A DNA stretch of 24,849 nucleotides from JBFWUW01 sp050247075 (GTDB lineage: Bacteria; Planctomycetota; Planctomycetia; Pirellulales; JBFWUW01). The position numbers were made by a program, and so were the translations under genes. The notes beneath the pieces are model-generated. The model was given only the letters and a program-made list of their open reading frames with translations, did not search any database and had not been told where the DNA came from. Below are positions 16,573 to 23,525 of the stretch, one piece after another. Location: the NCBI GenBank assembly GCA_050247075.1, contig JBFWUW010000091.1, positions 1 to 24,849 on the forward strand. The letters are read 5' to 3'. Numbering within the stretch: the stretch's first letter is position 1; every line of letters begins with the position of its first letter.

Positions 16573-17036
16573 TCCGCCCCACCACCCTGGCCGACCACCC
16601 CCTGCTGCTGGTCCTGGCCGAGGGAACCGGCAAGTTCAAGCCGCTGGAAATGGTCGCCCTGGGCGAAGTCCTGGCCGACTATGAAGCGGCCAACCGGCAC
16701 CAGGGGCACGTCTGTATCACGCACGAATCTCCCGGCCGCGTGGATGGCTTTGCCTATTACGCGCCCGCCGCCATGACGGAAGGAACGTGGTATCTCTACT
16801 GGATCGCTGTGGCCGCGGCCACCCAGGCCCGCGGCATTGGCGGCAAGCTGCTGGGCGCGGCGGAAGAAGCCATTCGCCAGCGGCAAGGGCGGCATCTGCT
16901 GATCGAGACCTCTTCGCTGCCGCACTACGAATTGACCCGCAAGTTCTACCTCAAACAGGGCTACGAACAGCACGCATTGCTCCGCGGCTACTACGCCCCC
17001 GGCGACGACATGGTGGTATTCCGCAAGGAATTCTGA
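16569..17036 (+). CDS. GNAT-family N-acetyltransferase
   Basis: A 155-residue protein of the GCN5-related N-acetyltransferase family. It has the acetyl-CoA pyrophosphate-binding motif A in 'IAVAAATQARGIGGKLLGAAE' (Q-A-R-G-I-G-G, about residues 84-96). A motif B-like part follows, 'HLLIETSSLPHYELTRKFYLKQGYE', ending in 'DDMVVFRKEF'. Family members move an acetyl group from acetyl-CoA to a primary amine; the acceptor is unknown. The start ATG overlaps the stop of the PQQ-propeller gene (ATGA), implying translational coupling. The pairing of a cytoplasmic acetyltransferase with an exported propeller is functionally unexplained. Confidence 0.88.
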   Translation: MIRPTTLADHPLLLVLAEGTGKFKPLEMVALGEVLADYEAANRHQGHVCITHESPGRVDGFAYYAPAAMTEGTWYLYWIAVAAATQARGIGGKLLGAAEEAIRQRQGRHLLIETSSLPHYELTRKFYLKQGYEQHALLRGYYAPGDDMVVFRKEF

Positions 17037-17050
17037 GCTTCCTGTTCCAC

Positions 17051-17086
17051 GTTACCTGCACCATTTCACGATGTGGTGCAGGTAAC
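17051..17086. repeat. ACCTG palindrome, copy A (perfect 13-base arms)
   Basis: GTTACCTGCACCA (17051-17063) and its exact reverse complement TGGTGCAGGTAAC (17074-17086) flank a 10-base loop. It begins 15 bases after the stop codon of the acetyltransferase gene, so it could act as a transcript-end hairpin, though no T-tract follows. Five related copies occur in the window. Confidence 0.85.
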
Positions 17087-17137
17087 AACATGGCCCTTTC
17101 TCCGCAAATTCGCGGGGTTCTTTGTCGAAGCGGCCAC

Positions 17138-17174
17138 GTTACCCGTGCCAACCACGGGGGTGTGGTGCAGGTAA
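17138..17174. repeat. ACCTG palindrome, copy B
   Basis: GTTACCCGTGCCA at the left and TGGTGCAGGTAA at the right enclose ACCACGGGGGTG. The centre shares the G-run followed by TGTGGT that copies C, E and F also have. Confidence 0.75.
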
Positions 17175-17258
17175 GAATCGTCCGCAATCGGCGTTCCATT
17201 GGCGGGTTTCGAGTCGATAGCCAAGGATGCGACATGAAATATCCTCCTCATGCGAACT

Positions 17259-17476
17259 CCCTCTCCCTTTGGAAGTTGTGCAGCTTTTAAGTTCAGTAGC
17301 ATCCACGAATTGTGCGATTTGCTGTGTTGATTAGCGTCTTTCCTCAAGCACGCGCAGCAGTGGCAGCAATTAATGCACTTGAATCTGGTGCAATTCTCAG
17401 TGTGTTTCGTTCCAGACGCGGCACAAAGCACTGAAAGTCAACAACTTAAAAGCTGCACGACCTCTTTGGGAGAGGG
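17259..17476. mobile_element. MITE-like element with 34-35 base terminal inverted repeats
   Basis: The left arm 17259-17293 and right arm 17443-17476 are inverted copies. The outer 9 bases (CCCTCTCCC) and the inner 16 bases (GTGCAGCTTTTAAGTT) match exactly; about 10 bases between them differ. The 149-base interior has no gene and is richer in A and T than its surroundings. No transposase and no convincing target-site duplication are visible, so a non-autonomous transposable element is inferred only from structure. Confidence 0.55.
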
Positions 17477-17518
17477 CCGGCTGATGGCGTCCTTTTCGCC
17501 ATATCCCCCTCTCCCCAA

Positions 17519-17544
17519 CCCTCTCCCGGAGTACCGGGAGAGGG
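17519..17544. repeat. CTCTCCCGG/CCGGGAGAG hairpin, copy 1
   Basis: An 11-base perfect stem (CCCTCTCCCGG and its complement) with an AGTA loop. A near-identical copy lies at 21477-21506. Such hairpins are dispersed in many planctomycete-like genomes and give rise to spurious Pro-rich open frames. It could serve as a bidirectional terminator near the convergent creatininase gene end, but T-tracts are absent. Confidence 0.7.
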
Positions 17545-17626
17545 AGCCAATGGGGGAAGCCATTTCGTATCGAATCCTAGCCGCCGGTATCCGGCGACCC
17601 GGCCCCATCGTAATCGTCGCGGTACG

Positions 17627-18355
17627 CTACGGGTGAAATGGCGGAATCTCAATCGTCCGCTGGCCGTCGATCATTTCTTGCAGGTAAACGGCCAGGCGGT
17701 CGACGATCCGCTCGATGTAGATGCGGCCTTTTTCGGCGGTGGCCAACGAGGGCTTTTGGTCCTCCTGGTCCTTCCACATATCGGTGCGGACATTCTCCGG
17801 AAAAGCCGCCAGGGCAAACGAGGTCTCCCATTCCTGGGCATGGCCCGGCATGTCGTAGGGCATCCGCTGGCCGCTCTCCAGCAGCTTGGCGTCCTCGGCC
17901 GTCAGCACGTTCCAGTAAGGGAAAAAGTGCAGATTGATCTGGTACTTCCGCAAGAATTGGTCCCAAATGCCATCGCACGGGCGGACATTGCCCCCATGCC
18001 CGTTGAGGACAATGATGTTCTTGAAGCCAGCCCGCACCATGCTGTCGATCAGATCGTTCAACACGGCCAAAAAACTGCCGGGCAGCAAGGTCAGCGTGCC
18101 GGGGTGCTTCATGTGGTGCTCGCTGATGCCGGCCATCAGCCCCTCGGCCACCACCACCTGCGGCCGCAGCCGGGCGGCGACCAACTCGGCGATATGGCAA
18201 ACGCTGCGCCAATCGTGCTCCATCGCCAAATGCTCCAAGTGTTGCTCAATCGCCGCCACCGGAATAATGCAGCACTTCAACTCGCCCGCCTGCATCCGCT
18301 GGCGAAACTCACGACGGGTATGTTTACGAAGCAGAATCTCAGCCGGTTTGGTCAT
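17627..18355 (-). CDS. Creatininase-family amidohydrolase
   Basis: A 242-residue protein of the creatininase family, metal-dependent amidohydrolases that include creatininase and the formamide hydrolases ArfB and MftE-like proteins. The metal-binding pattern fits: Glu37-x-His39 and Asp48 in 'IEQHLEHLAMEHD', His120 in 'NGHGGN', and Glu175/Glu177 in 'HAQEWETS'. 'HPGTLTL' (84-90) matches the family's PGT loop. The ATG at 18355 is chosen because homology begins there ('MTKPAEILL'); the frame is open upstream to 18715 through low-complexity sequence. The native substrate is unknown. The gene stands alone, divergent from the cupin operon. Confidence 0.87.
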   Translation of the reverse strand: MTKPAEILLRKHTRREFRQRMQAGELKCCIIPVAAIEQHLEHLAMEHDWRSVCHIAELVAARLRPQVVVAEGLMAGISEHHMKHPGTLTLLPGSFLAVLNDLIDSMVRAGFKNIIVLNGHGGNVRPCDGIWDQFLRKYQINLHFFPYWNVLTAEDAKLLESGQRMPYDMPGHAQEWETSFALAAFPENVRTDMWKDQEDQKPSLATAEKGRIYIERIVDRLAVYLQEMIDGQRTIEIPPFHP

Positions 18356-18764
18356 GGGCGTGCTCGGGGAAGGCGGATATGGGGTTGGATCTTGGGGAGC
18401 GTTATTCTCCGCGCGGATTTCAACGGTTTCAAGGGGTAAGACGCAACCAACGCCAGCGCCCCAGGCGGTTGTCATCCTACATGAGTCCATCGAGTTCCGC
18501 CTCGCCGTTACCGGCCGGACTGAAAAACGGCTCCATCGCGCGTGATTTGCGTGCCTCTTTACCGGAAAGAACCTCACGCCAATCGGCTGCAATCGCTCGG
18601 CCGTTCGGTCTTGAAAGCATAGTCCCGATCTCCCCAGGAGTTGAACGGGAGAGGCAGTCACGGTTAGCTGGAAGCCATACAATGAAATAGAGCCGGCATT
18701 CGATGTCGGCTGCAACGTGTTTCACGCAAACGTCATTCTCACGATCGAAAGTTTTGAAGTGGCC
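18356..18764. other. Divergent intergenic region, 409 bases, no gene seen
   Basis: It lies between the creatininase-family gene and the cupin operon and should contain promoters for both. Reading frames here are extensions of the neighbouring genes without start signals. No repeat of the families described elsewhere is evident. Confidence 0.5.
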
Positions 18765-19259
18765 ATGACCCGCCCAGCAGCTATTCAACAGTCCAACGAG
18801 GGCCGCACCATCGCCGTCGTCGGCGACGTGTACCGCTTCATGGTTACCGGTGAAGTGACGAACGGCACATACGCCATGTGGGAAGCCATCGTGCCTCCGG
18901 GCGGAGGGCCTCCTCCCCATGTTCACAGCCGAGAGGAAGAGGGCTTTTACATTCTCGAAGGCGAGATCTCCTTTCAGATTGGCGACGAGCGGGTCGTGGC
19001 GACCGCCGGAATGTTTGCCAACATGCCGGTAGGGACGCCGCATTCGTTCAAGAATGAATCCGATCGCCCGGCCAAAATGTTGATCTCGGTTGCCCCAGCC
19101 GGGCTGGAGAAGATGTTCTTCGAGGTTGGGGTGCCGCTTCGTGAAGGTGCCACTACGGCGCTGCCGCCGACGAAAGAAGAGATCAATAGATTGCAGGCGG
19201 TCGCACCAGGCTACGGCATCGAGATTAAAGTCCCCCACCATGACGGAATGCCAACATGA
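18765..19259 (+). CDS. Cupin-domain protein
   Basis: A 164-residue single-domain cupin. Motif 1 is 'GGPPPHVHSREEEGFYILEG' (about 47-66) with His52, His54 and Glu58/Glu59; motif 2 is 'GMFANMPVGTPHSFKN' (82-97) with His93. These four residues normally bind one metal ion. Cupins of this shape include quercetinase-like dioxygenases and small-molecule sensors, so the activity cannot be fixed from sequence. No signal peptide. The ATG at 18765 is preferred; a GTG at 18717 in frame would add 16 residues. The stop overlaps the start of the next gene (ATGA), indicating an operon with translational coupling. Confidence 0.85.
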   Translation: MTRPAAIQQSNEGRTIAVVGDVYRFMVTGEVTNGTYAMWEAIVPPGGGPPPHVHSREEEGFYILEGEISFQIGDERVVATAGMFANMPVGTPHSFKNESDRPAKMLISVAPAGLEKMFFEVGVPLREGATTALPPTKEEINRLQAVAPGYGIEIKVPHHDGMPT

Positions 19260-20206
19260 TCGACTTTCAGTACCTCCGGGCCGGCATCCGCGGACTTGCC
19301 AACGCCCACAAGGCCGGGACGATGGCCGGGCACCTGGGAGCCGCCGTGACCGCGGGCTATTTCTTTGGCGAAGACCAGAACGATCTGCCGGGTGAAGTGT
19401 TCAGCGGCATTGAAGGCGAGATCAAGCGGGTCATGGCTGGCGAGGAATCATTCTGGTGGAATGCTAAACAGGCGGGTGTCACTTCGGCCGATCTCTTCCA
19501 GCCATTGCCGCGGGAGGAACCCCAGCCCGACACCATCAACACGATCGCCGAAGCCTTGGAGAAGAATGTCGGTGAGACGAGGCAATCTGGCCACAACATC
19601 ATCTTTGCTTCGATTGCCATTCGCGCCTTGAGCGATCACACCGATCTTGCCACCAAGCAAGCCATTGCTGGAATACGCAAGCTGATCGAGGGCTTCCATT
19701 TGGCCCATGCCGGACGGGGCTATTACGGCAAACATAAAGGGTGGCTAAACGGAAACCAGGTCACGCTCGCCGCTAATGACACCTTTCGGCAGTACGGCTC
19801 GATTCGGGAGATGGTCGATGTCACCATCGGGGAGCTGATCGCCACCGCCGCCGTGAAAAAGCAGGGATTTGGCGGCTTGTGGCACATTGTCAATCACGCG
19901 GCAGCCATCACCGAGTTGGACCGCCTCGGCTTCCAGGAATTGGCGAAGCGGGCTTTGCCCGCCCATCACCAACACATTCGGCTTTGGCGGTCACTTCCCG
20001 ATGTAGAAGCAGAGCTTGGTACCATATCGAAGGCCGAGCACGATCCCCGTGATCCGGTTTACTGGAAAGGGATGCTGAAACGGGATGAGGCCCGGTTAAC
20101 GCACCGCATCAAGACCCTGTACGGCTACTACATCCTTAAGCGATTCATCGAGAAGGACGGCCTGCGCCAGAAAGCGGACGATGCGTTTCTGTACCTGATG
20201 GCATAA
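19256..20206 (+). CDS. Unrecognised 316-residue histidine-containing helical protein
   Basis: I do not recognise the family. The protein appears all-helical and soluble, with no signal peptide. Repeated histidine-bearing helices follow a pattern: 'AGHLGAAVTAGYFF' (His26), 'SGHNIIFASIAIRALSDH' (His113, His128), 'HLAHAGRGYYGKH' (148-160), 'LWHIVNHAAAITELDRLG' (His210, His214) and 'LPAHHQHIRLW' (His237, 238, 240). Such a layout would fit an alpha/alpha toroid or a helical metal enzyme; questin-oxidase-like proteins have a comparable look, but I cannot support that assignment. Its ATG overlaps the cupin stop by four bases, and a small conserved gene follows after 51 bases, so the three probably work together. 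The coding sequence is intact with normal codon use. Confidence 0.8.
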   Translation: MIDFQYLRAGIRGLANAHKAGTMAGHLGAAVTAGYFFGEDQNDLPGEVFSGIEGEIKRVMAGEESFWWNAKQAGVTSADLFQPLPREEPQPDTINTIAEALEKNVGETRQSGHNIIFASIAIRALSDHTDLATKQAIAGIRKLIEGFHLAHAGRGYYGKHKGWLNGNQVTLAANDTFRQYGSIREMVDVTIGELIATAAVKKQGFGGLWHIVNHAAAITELDRLGFQELAKRALPAHHQHIRLWRSLPDVEAELGTISKAEHDPRDPVYWKGMLKRDEARLTHRIKTLYGYYILKRFIEKDGLRQKADDAFLYLMA

Positions 20207-20257
20207 CCGCCCCAGGCAAAATGCGGCGACCCTCGCCCTGCGACAAAAGAGTTTCGT

Positions 20258-20686
20258 ATGCATGACGACGATTTTCTGCAAAGCTTCGAGGACTGTACTC
20301 TCCCCTTTGGGCAGTGGACGCATCGCTCGCACGTCAAGGTTGCCTATCTCTACTTGCGGCGGTTTCCGTTCGACCAGGCACTGGATAAGGTCCGCACCGG
20401 CATCCAGAACTACAACGCCGCCCACCAGGTGCCCGAAGGGCCAGCCAGCGGCTACAATGAGACGACCACCCAGGCGTTCTTGTGGCTGGTCGCGGCGACC
20501 ATGCAAGCCTACGGTGAGACGCTCAACACGCCAAGTTCCGACGCCTTTTGCGATACGCATGCGCAATTGATGACCAAAGACGCCTTGCGCTTCTTCTACT
20601 CACCAGCGGCCAGAAAGCACCCGCTGGCCAAGAAGCAATTCGTAGAGCCCGACCTGGCCCCGCTGCCAAAGCGGACCACCGAGTGA
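20258..20686 (+). CDS. Small conserved protein with WTHRSH motif
   Basis: A 142-residue protein of a family I recognise by pattern but not by name. Members share an N-terminal acidic segment leading into '(D/E)xCTLPxxxWTHRxH' and then an aliphatic/aromatic helix; here it is 'FEDCTLPFGQWTHRSH' (10-25) and 'VAYLYLRRF'. A second conserved block is 'GYNETTTQAFLWLV' (65-78). Conserved Trp20, His22, His25, Asn67, Glu68 and Thr69 suggest a metal site or catalytic site, but no function is known to me. No signal peptide or membrane segment. It follows the 316-residue gene by 51 bases on the same strand and is probably the last gene of the cupin operon. The ribosome site is weak. Confidence 0.78.
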   Translation: MHDDDFLQSFEDCTLPFGQWTHRSHVKVAYLYLRRFPFDQALDKVRTGIQNYNAAHQVPEGPASGYNETTTQAFLWLVAATMQAYGETLNTPSSDAFCDTHAQLMTKDALRFFYSPAARKHPLAKKQFVEPDLAPLPKRTTE

Positions 20687-20875
20687 GCCAGCGGCCAACA
20701 TCGGCAAAGGGTCGAGCCAGCATGGGGTTTGGGTTAGCACGGTGTTTGGGTTGGAGGCCTGTTGAATGCCTCCTGACGCCCATGGCGATGTAATAATCCG
20801 GAGTGTTCCCAGGCCGAACGATGGTAATGTCTGGTGGCTCCGCATGCCGACGTGGTTTGCGTCGGATTGGCCGCG

Positions 20876-20910
20876 CTACCTGTTCCAACACGGGGGTGTG
20901 GTGCGGGTAG
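20876..20910. repeat. ACCTG palindrome, copy C
   Basis: CTACCTGTTCCA at the left, G-run centre (ACGGGGGTG) and TGGTGCGGGTAG at the right. The 35 bases that follow (ACGTATCCGCCAAGCTCCTG and onward to CTCGATG) match the sequence after copies D and E, so the repeated unit extends beyond the palindrome. Confidence 0.75.
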
Positions 20911-21057
20911 ACGTATCCGCCAAGCTCCTGCTTTGCCGTCTCGATGTATGAGTGGATGCTGCTTCTTGCGCGGGGTCGATGGCGGTGCCGGCCCTCACCC
21001 CCAGCCTGGCCAGATAAAAAGTTTGGTGATGCCCCTTAAACGCCGTTGCGCGAGAGA

Positions 21058-21326
21058 TTTACGCTGAAAGCGTTTCACAGCCCAGCCCTGGGTCGCTCGC
21101 TGGCGAGCGCACCCAGGGTAACTTGCCGCGGGGAGATATGTCCTACCCCGCAAGGGTTGCACAGCCTTCGACGCGGCGCATGATTAACATTGCGGGTTAA
21201 GGGGTTGCCCCCATGTTTGTGAAACCCCTTCGGGGTATACGGCGGACGTTATCCGATTTCGTACTCAGGGTGCGCTCGCTTTCGCTCGCAACCCTGGGCT
21301 GGGCTGTGAAACGCCTTCGGCGTAAA
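21058..21326. mobile_element. Composite 269-base element with 36-base inverted ends and inner hairpins
   Basis: The ends 21058-21093 and 21291-21326 are inverted copies, matching at 33 of 36 positions. Inside are strong secondary hairpins: CCCTGGGT.GCTCGC with GCGAGC..ACCCAGGG (21086-21118), CAGGGTGCG.. with ..CGCAACCCTG (21266-21296), and short tetraloop-like stems of the type ACCCCttcGGGGT (21224-21236), ACGCTgaaAGCGT (21061-21073) and ACGCCttcGGCGT (21311-21323). No protein is encoded. It looks like a dispersed non-autonomous repeat; I recall similar sequences producing spurious 'QPRVA'-containing open frames in planctomycete genomes, but cannot verify that here. Confidence 0.6.
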
Positions 21327-21476
21327 GCCGCGCACGGTCTACCTTTGTCCGGAGCAAACAGGCGGCCCGCGAGCGGACAACCTCGATTCATCATGGTCGG
21401 TTCGCGCAACGCGGGTCGAGCAGATTTCCACCGAGAACAGCGAGTTTTCAGCAACCTTTTATCAGGCCACCCCTAG

Positions 21477-21506
21477 CCCCTCTCCCGGAGTACCGGGAGA
21501 GAGGGG
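21477..21506. repeat. CTCTCCCGG/CCGGGAGAG hairpin, copy 2
   Basis: Same stem and AGTA loop as the copy at 17519-17544, with an extra GA on the right arm that would bulge when paired. Confidence 0.7.
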
Positions 21507-21574
21507 CGGATGTTGGGGTTGGAACGTCCAGGGTGAAGTCGTCGCCTTGGAATTCGCGGCAGCAGGTTTGAACG

Positions 21575-22003
21575 CTTCCTGTTCCAAAATTGCCGTGTAT
21601 TGGCGATTGTGGTACAGGTAAACGTAGCCGCAAAGCTTCTGCTCTACTGGCTCGATTGGCGGGAACGCGGACCTTTTTGGTGACGACCGCCAGGCATGGG
21701 ACGTTCCAATTCACCGCCAGCGGCAAGGCGGGAGCAGTCCCGCTACGGGGGGCCAATCGGTCTTACCTGTTCCATTATTGCCATGTTTTGGGGGGTTGTG
21801 GTACAGGTTAGCGTGGCCGCAAAGCTCCTATCTTGCCGGCTCGATGCGCGGGACCACGGGCTATCTCCGCGACGGTCGCCGGGCATGGGGCGTCCCAATT
21901 CACCGCCAGCGGCAAGGCGGGAGCCATGCCGTCACGGGGGGCCAATCGGTCTTACCTGTTCCAAAAATGCCGTGTTTCGGGGGGGTGTGGTACAGGTTAG
22001 CCT
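21575..22003. repeat. Tandem 188-189 base units, each with an ACCTG palindrome (copies D, E, F)
   Basis: The left palindrome core CCTGTTCC occurs at 21578, 21766 and 21955, a period of 188 then 189 bases. The right cores (TGGTACAGGT) end near 21619, 21809 and 21997. Between palindromes the units share CCGCAAAGCT, a CTCGAT block, the stretch CCAATTCACCGCCAGCGGCA and GGGGGGCCAATCGGTCTTA. The last copy keeps only the palindrome, then the similarity stops. Mismatches between units show they are not a recent duplication. Confidence 0.8.
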
Positions 22004-22307
22004 GCAAAAAGCGTGAATTTTGGCGAGTGCGCACCGGCAGCGCCCCGCGTGACAACCGCGTTTCAAAAATATGGACAGGCCCCGTGGCACGTACTGGTCG
22101 GCGGAGGGAGCGGCGAGAAACGTCGTCGCTCCCAAGTTGGCCGAGCAGCCGGCAACGGTAGCCGTAATAAGTGACCCGCTTGATCGGCTGTCCGCCACGG
22201 CCATGCTGTTCGAGCACGCGGCGGACGACGATGCTTGGGCGGTTTAGGGGCTTCGCGCCCGCTGGACGTGCAAAAGCCACGTCCGCGCGGAAAGCCGGAC
22301 GTTGGTG

Positions 22308-22371
22308 ATTGTACAAGATATAAATTATTTGTAAACTATTAAAATATATATTTAGATGTATATTATCAGTG
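22308..22371. other. AT-rich tract of about 60 bases
   Basis: A strongly AT-rich stretch, including TTAAAATATATATTTAGATG, in otherwise GC-rich sequence. No gene, no clear repeat and no DnaA-box cluster is seen. It lies at the boundary between the repeat block and the small-gene block. It may be a promoter-rich or curved segment, or a junction of acquired DNA. Confidence 0.5.
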
Positions 22372-22607
22372 TCGGCTCAAGGGGTGTGTGGTGGGCGATG
22401 ATGGGCTTGCCTGTCGCTTACGTGTCCTTCAGAGCCCTCGTCGCACCCATCAACCATCGCTTATGGAGTGGTCCTACCGAGCGAACAGCACCGGCTCCAC
22501 GGCGGCCTTGGTCTCCGCAGTAGTGGAGTTCATGCGGTGGATTCCGTAACATGCCTTTCAGCGATACGTTAGGTCGTCAACCCCACCGCGATGGTCCCAC
22601 GCTCAAA

Positions 22608-23108
22608 CTATGGGTGTCTCCCTGGCTGCTTATTACGGCGATAGTGGGCTGTCATGAACTGTTGCCAAGAGCCATCCTCGCTTTGCACACGCGCAGTGAG
22701 TGTACGGTGATCGTCCGTGATGAATTCGATGACGTCCTGATACTTCGCCATTTTACCGTCGCCAGAGAAGGTCGGCCCCTCGGAGTCAAGTGTCAAAATC
22801 CGACCGGACGCATCGAGTGAACCGTTGTAAGGCCACAAATGCGTCATTGCGGACGCGATAAATGAGCCGACAAATCGTTTTGTTTGAGGATCGTAGCCAA
22901 GTGTCATGATCGAATCACATCCGCTCTCTGGCGCATCGGGTGTACCCTCGCCGATGGTCCAAAACTGGCCCAATAGACGAACGACCTCGCGCCCCGTTGT
23001 GTTCATGGGCGGCTGATCTGGCCCCATGACGCACTCGGATTCGACACTCCACTCGCCGACGAGTTGATGCAACCAAAGATGTTCAGATTGCGGCTCTGGG
23101 GTCTGCAT
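22608..23108 (-). CDS. DUF1579 family protein
   Basis: A 166-residue protein matching the DUF1579 family, small beta-rich lipocalin-like proteins of unknown function. Typical features are the opening 'HLWLHQLVGEWSVESE' (about 10-25), 'ILTLDSEGPTF' and 'YQDVIEFITDDHRTLTARV', and a closing 'MTAHYRR'. No signal peptide or membrane segment. The ATG at 23108 has a purine-rich GAGAGAAAG stretch upstream; the open frame to 23228 adds non-conserved residues. It stands alone, with repeat-rich DNA downstream. Confidence 0.82.
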   Translation of the reverse strand: MQTPEPQSEHLWLHQLVGEWSVESECVMGPDQPPMNTTGREVVRLLGQFWTIGEGTPDAPESGCDSIMTLGYDPQTKRFVGSFIASAMTHLWPYNGSLDASGRILTLDSEGPTFSGDGKMAKYQDVIEFITDDHRTLTARVQSEDGSWQQFMTAHYRRNKQPGRHP

Positions 23109-23525
23109 GTGCTTTCTCTCTATTCTGGGACGATCAATGAACAATCGCCATTGTACCCGTTTGCCACGGTTTTTTGGCGAGGCGGGCTGTTTAAGCCTAT
23201 CGCTCGTCGAGGCGACGGGCCAGTCCATACGTCGAGTTACGGACGATCGGCCTCTTCGGTTTTAACGAGCGGTTAGATCACGGTCGTGCGAGCGTGTGAA
23301 TGCGCTGCGGGGACACCAATGCCTTGCGGGGAAACCCATCCCTCGATTGCGCAAGAATAAGTGCTCTGCCGTTGTAGCAGGCCATTGACATGACGGGTGT
23401 TATGTCGGCCTGGGGGGCAATTGCGTCCCGCTTGCCACGAAACGATGGATGCCGCCAAGCCTCGCTGATGTCCCCAAGCCTCGCTGCTAGCCGGCTGAGA
23501 CCGTCCGCTTGCCAATGATAGAGCC
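23109..23525. other. Divergent intergenic region, 417 bases, no gene seen
   Basis: It contains a 13-base direct repeat (CCAAGCCTCGCTG at 23455-23467 and 23474-23486, 19 bases apart) just upstream of the next gene. An antisense frame at 23273-23578 overlaps the downstream gene and has no ribosome site, so it is not called. A GTTAGAT heptamer at 23272 resembles the right end of an integron attC site, but the full site is not convincing. Confidence 0.45.

Larger units (their letters stand above)
17037..17626. other. Intergenic region of about 590 bases made mostly of repeats
   Basis: No convincing gene. The region is built from two copies of the ACCTG palindrome family (17051-17086 and 17138-17174), a 218-base element with 34-35 base inverted ends (17259-17476), and a CTCTCCCGG/CCGGGAGAG hairpin (17519-17544). 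The open frames across it encode Pro/Arg-rich low-complexity peptides of the kind produced by such repeats. Confidence 0.7.
20687..22607. other. Repeat-rich region of about 1.9 kb without a convincing gene
   Basis: In order: a small GGAGGC/GCCTCC hairpin (20753-20773); ACCTG palindrome copy C (20876-20910); a 269-base composite inverted-repeat element (21058-21326); the second CTCTCCCGG hairpin (21477-21506); tandem 188-189 base units carrying palindromes D, E and F (21575-22003); 300 bases with nothing recognisable; an AT-rich tract (22308-22371); and 230 bases with nothing recognisable. Open frames across the region are Arg/Pro/Gly-rich, lack ribosome sites and overlap the repeats, so I treat all as spurious. 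Confidence 0.7.

Noticed and set aside
17446..17652. Short frame encoding a Pro/Gly-rich peptide with 'PSPGTPGEGWGEG'
   Set aside because: The peptide is the translation of the CTCTCCCGG hairpin repeat and neighbouring repeat DNA, a well-known source of spurious calls.
21197..21454. Frame containing 'AQPRVASESERTLS' inside the composite element
   Set aside because: It is a read-through of the repeat element, without ribosome site; the sequence is explained by DNA-level hairpins.
17051..22003. CRISPR array
   Set aside because: The repeats are palindromes with variable loops, irregularly dispersed or spaced at 188 bases with similar rather than unique spacers, and there are no cas genes.
21900..22316. 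Minus-strand frame with 'VVRRVLEQHGRGGQPIKRVTY'-like text, possible transposase remnant
   Set aside because: The fragment runs into the palindrome repeats and I cannot match it to any transposase family; the basis is too weak for a mobile-element call.
23188..23278. Possible integron attC site (GTTTAAG ... GTTAGAT with CGCTCGT/ACGAGCG arms)
   Set aside because: The right core fits GTTRRRY and the inner arms pair, but the left core deviates and the spacers are unequal; no second site or integrase supports a cassette array.
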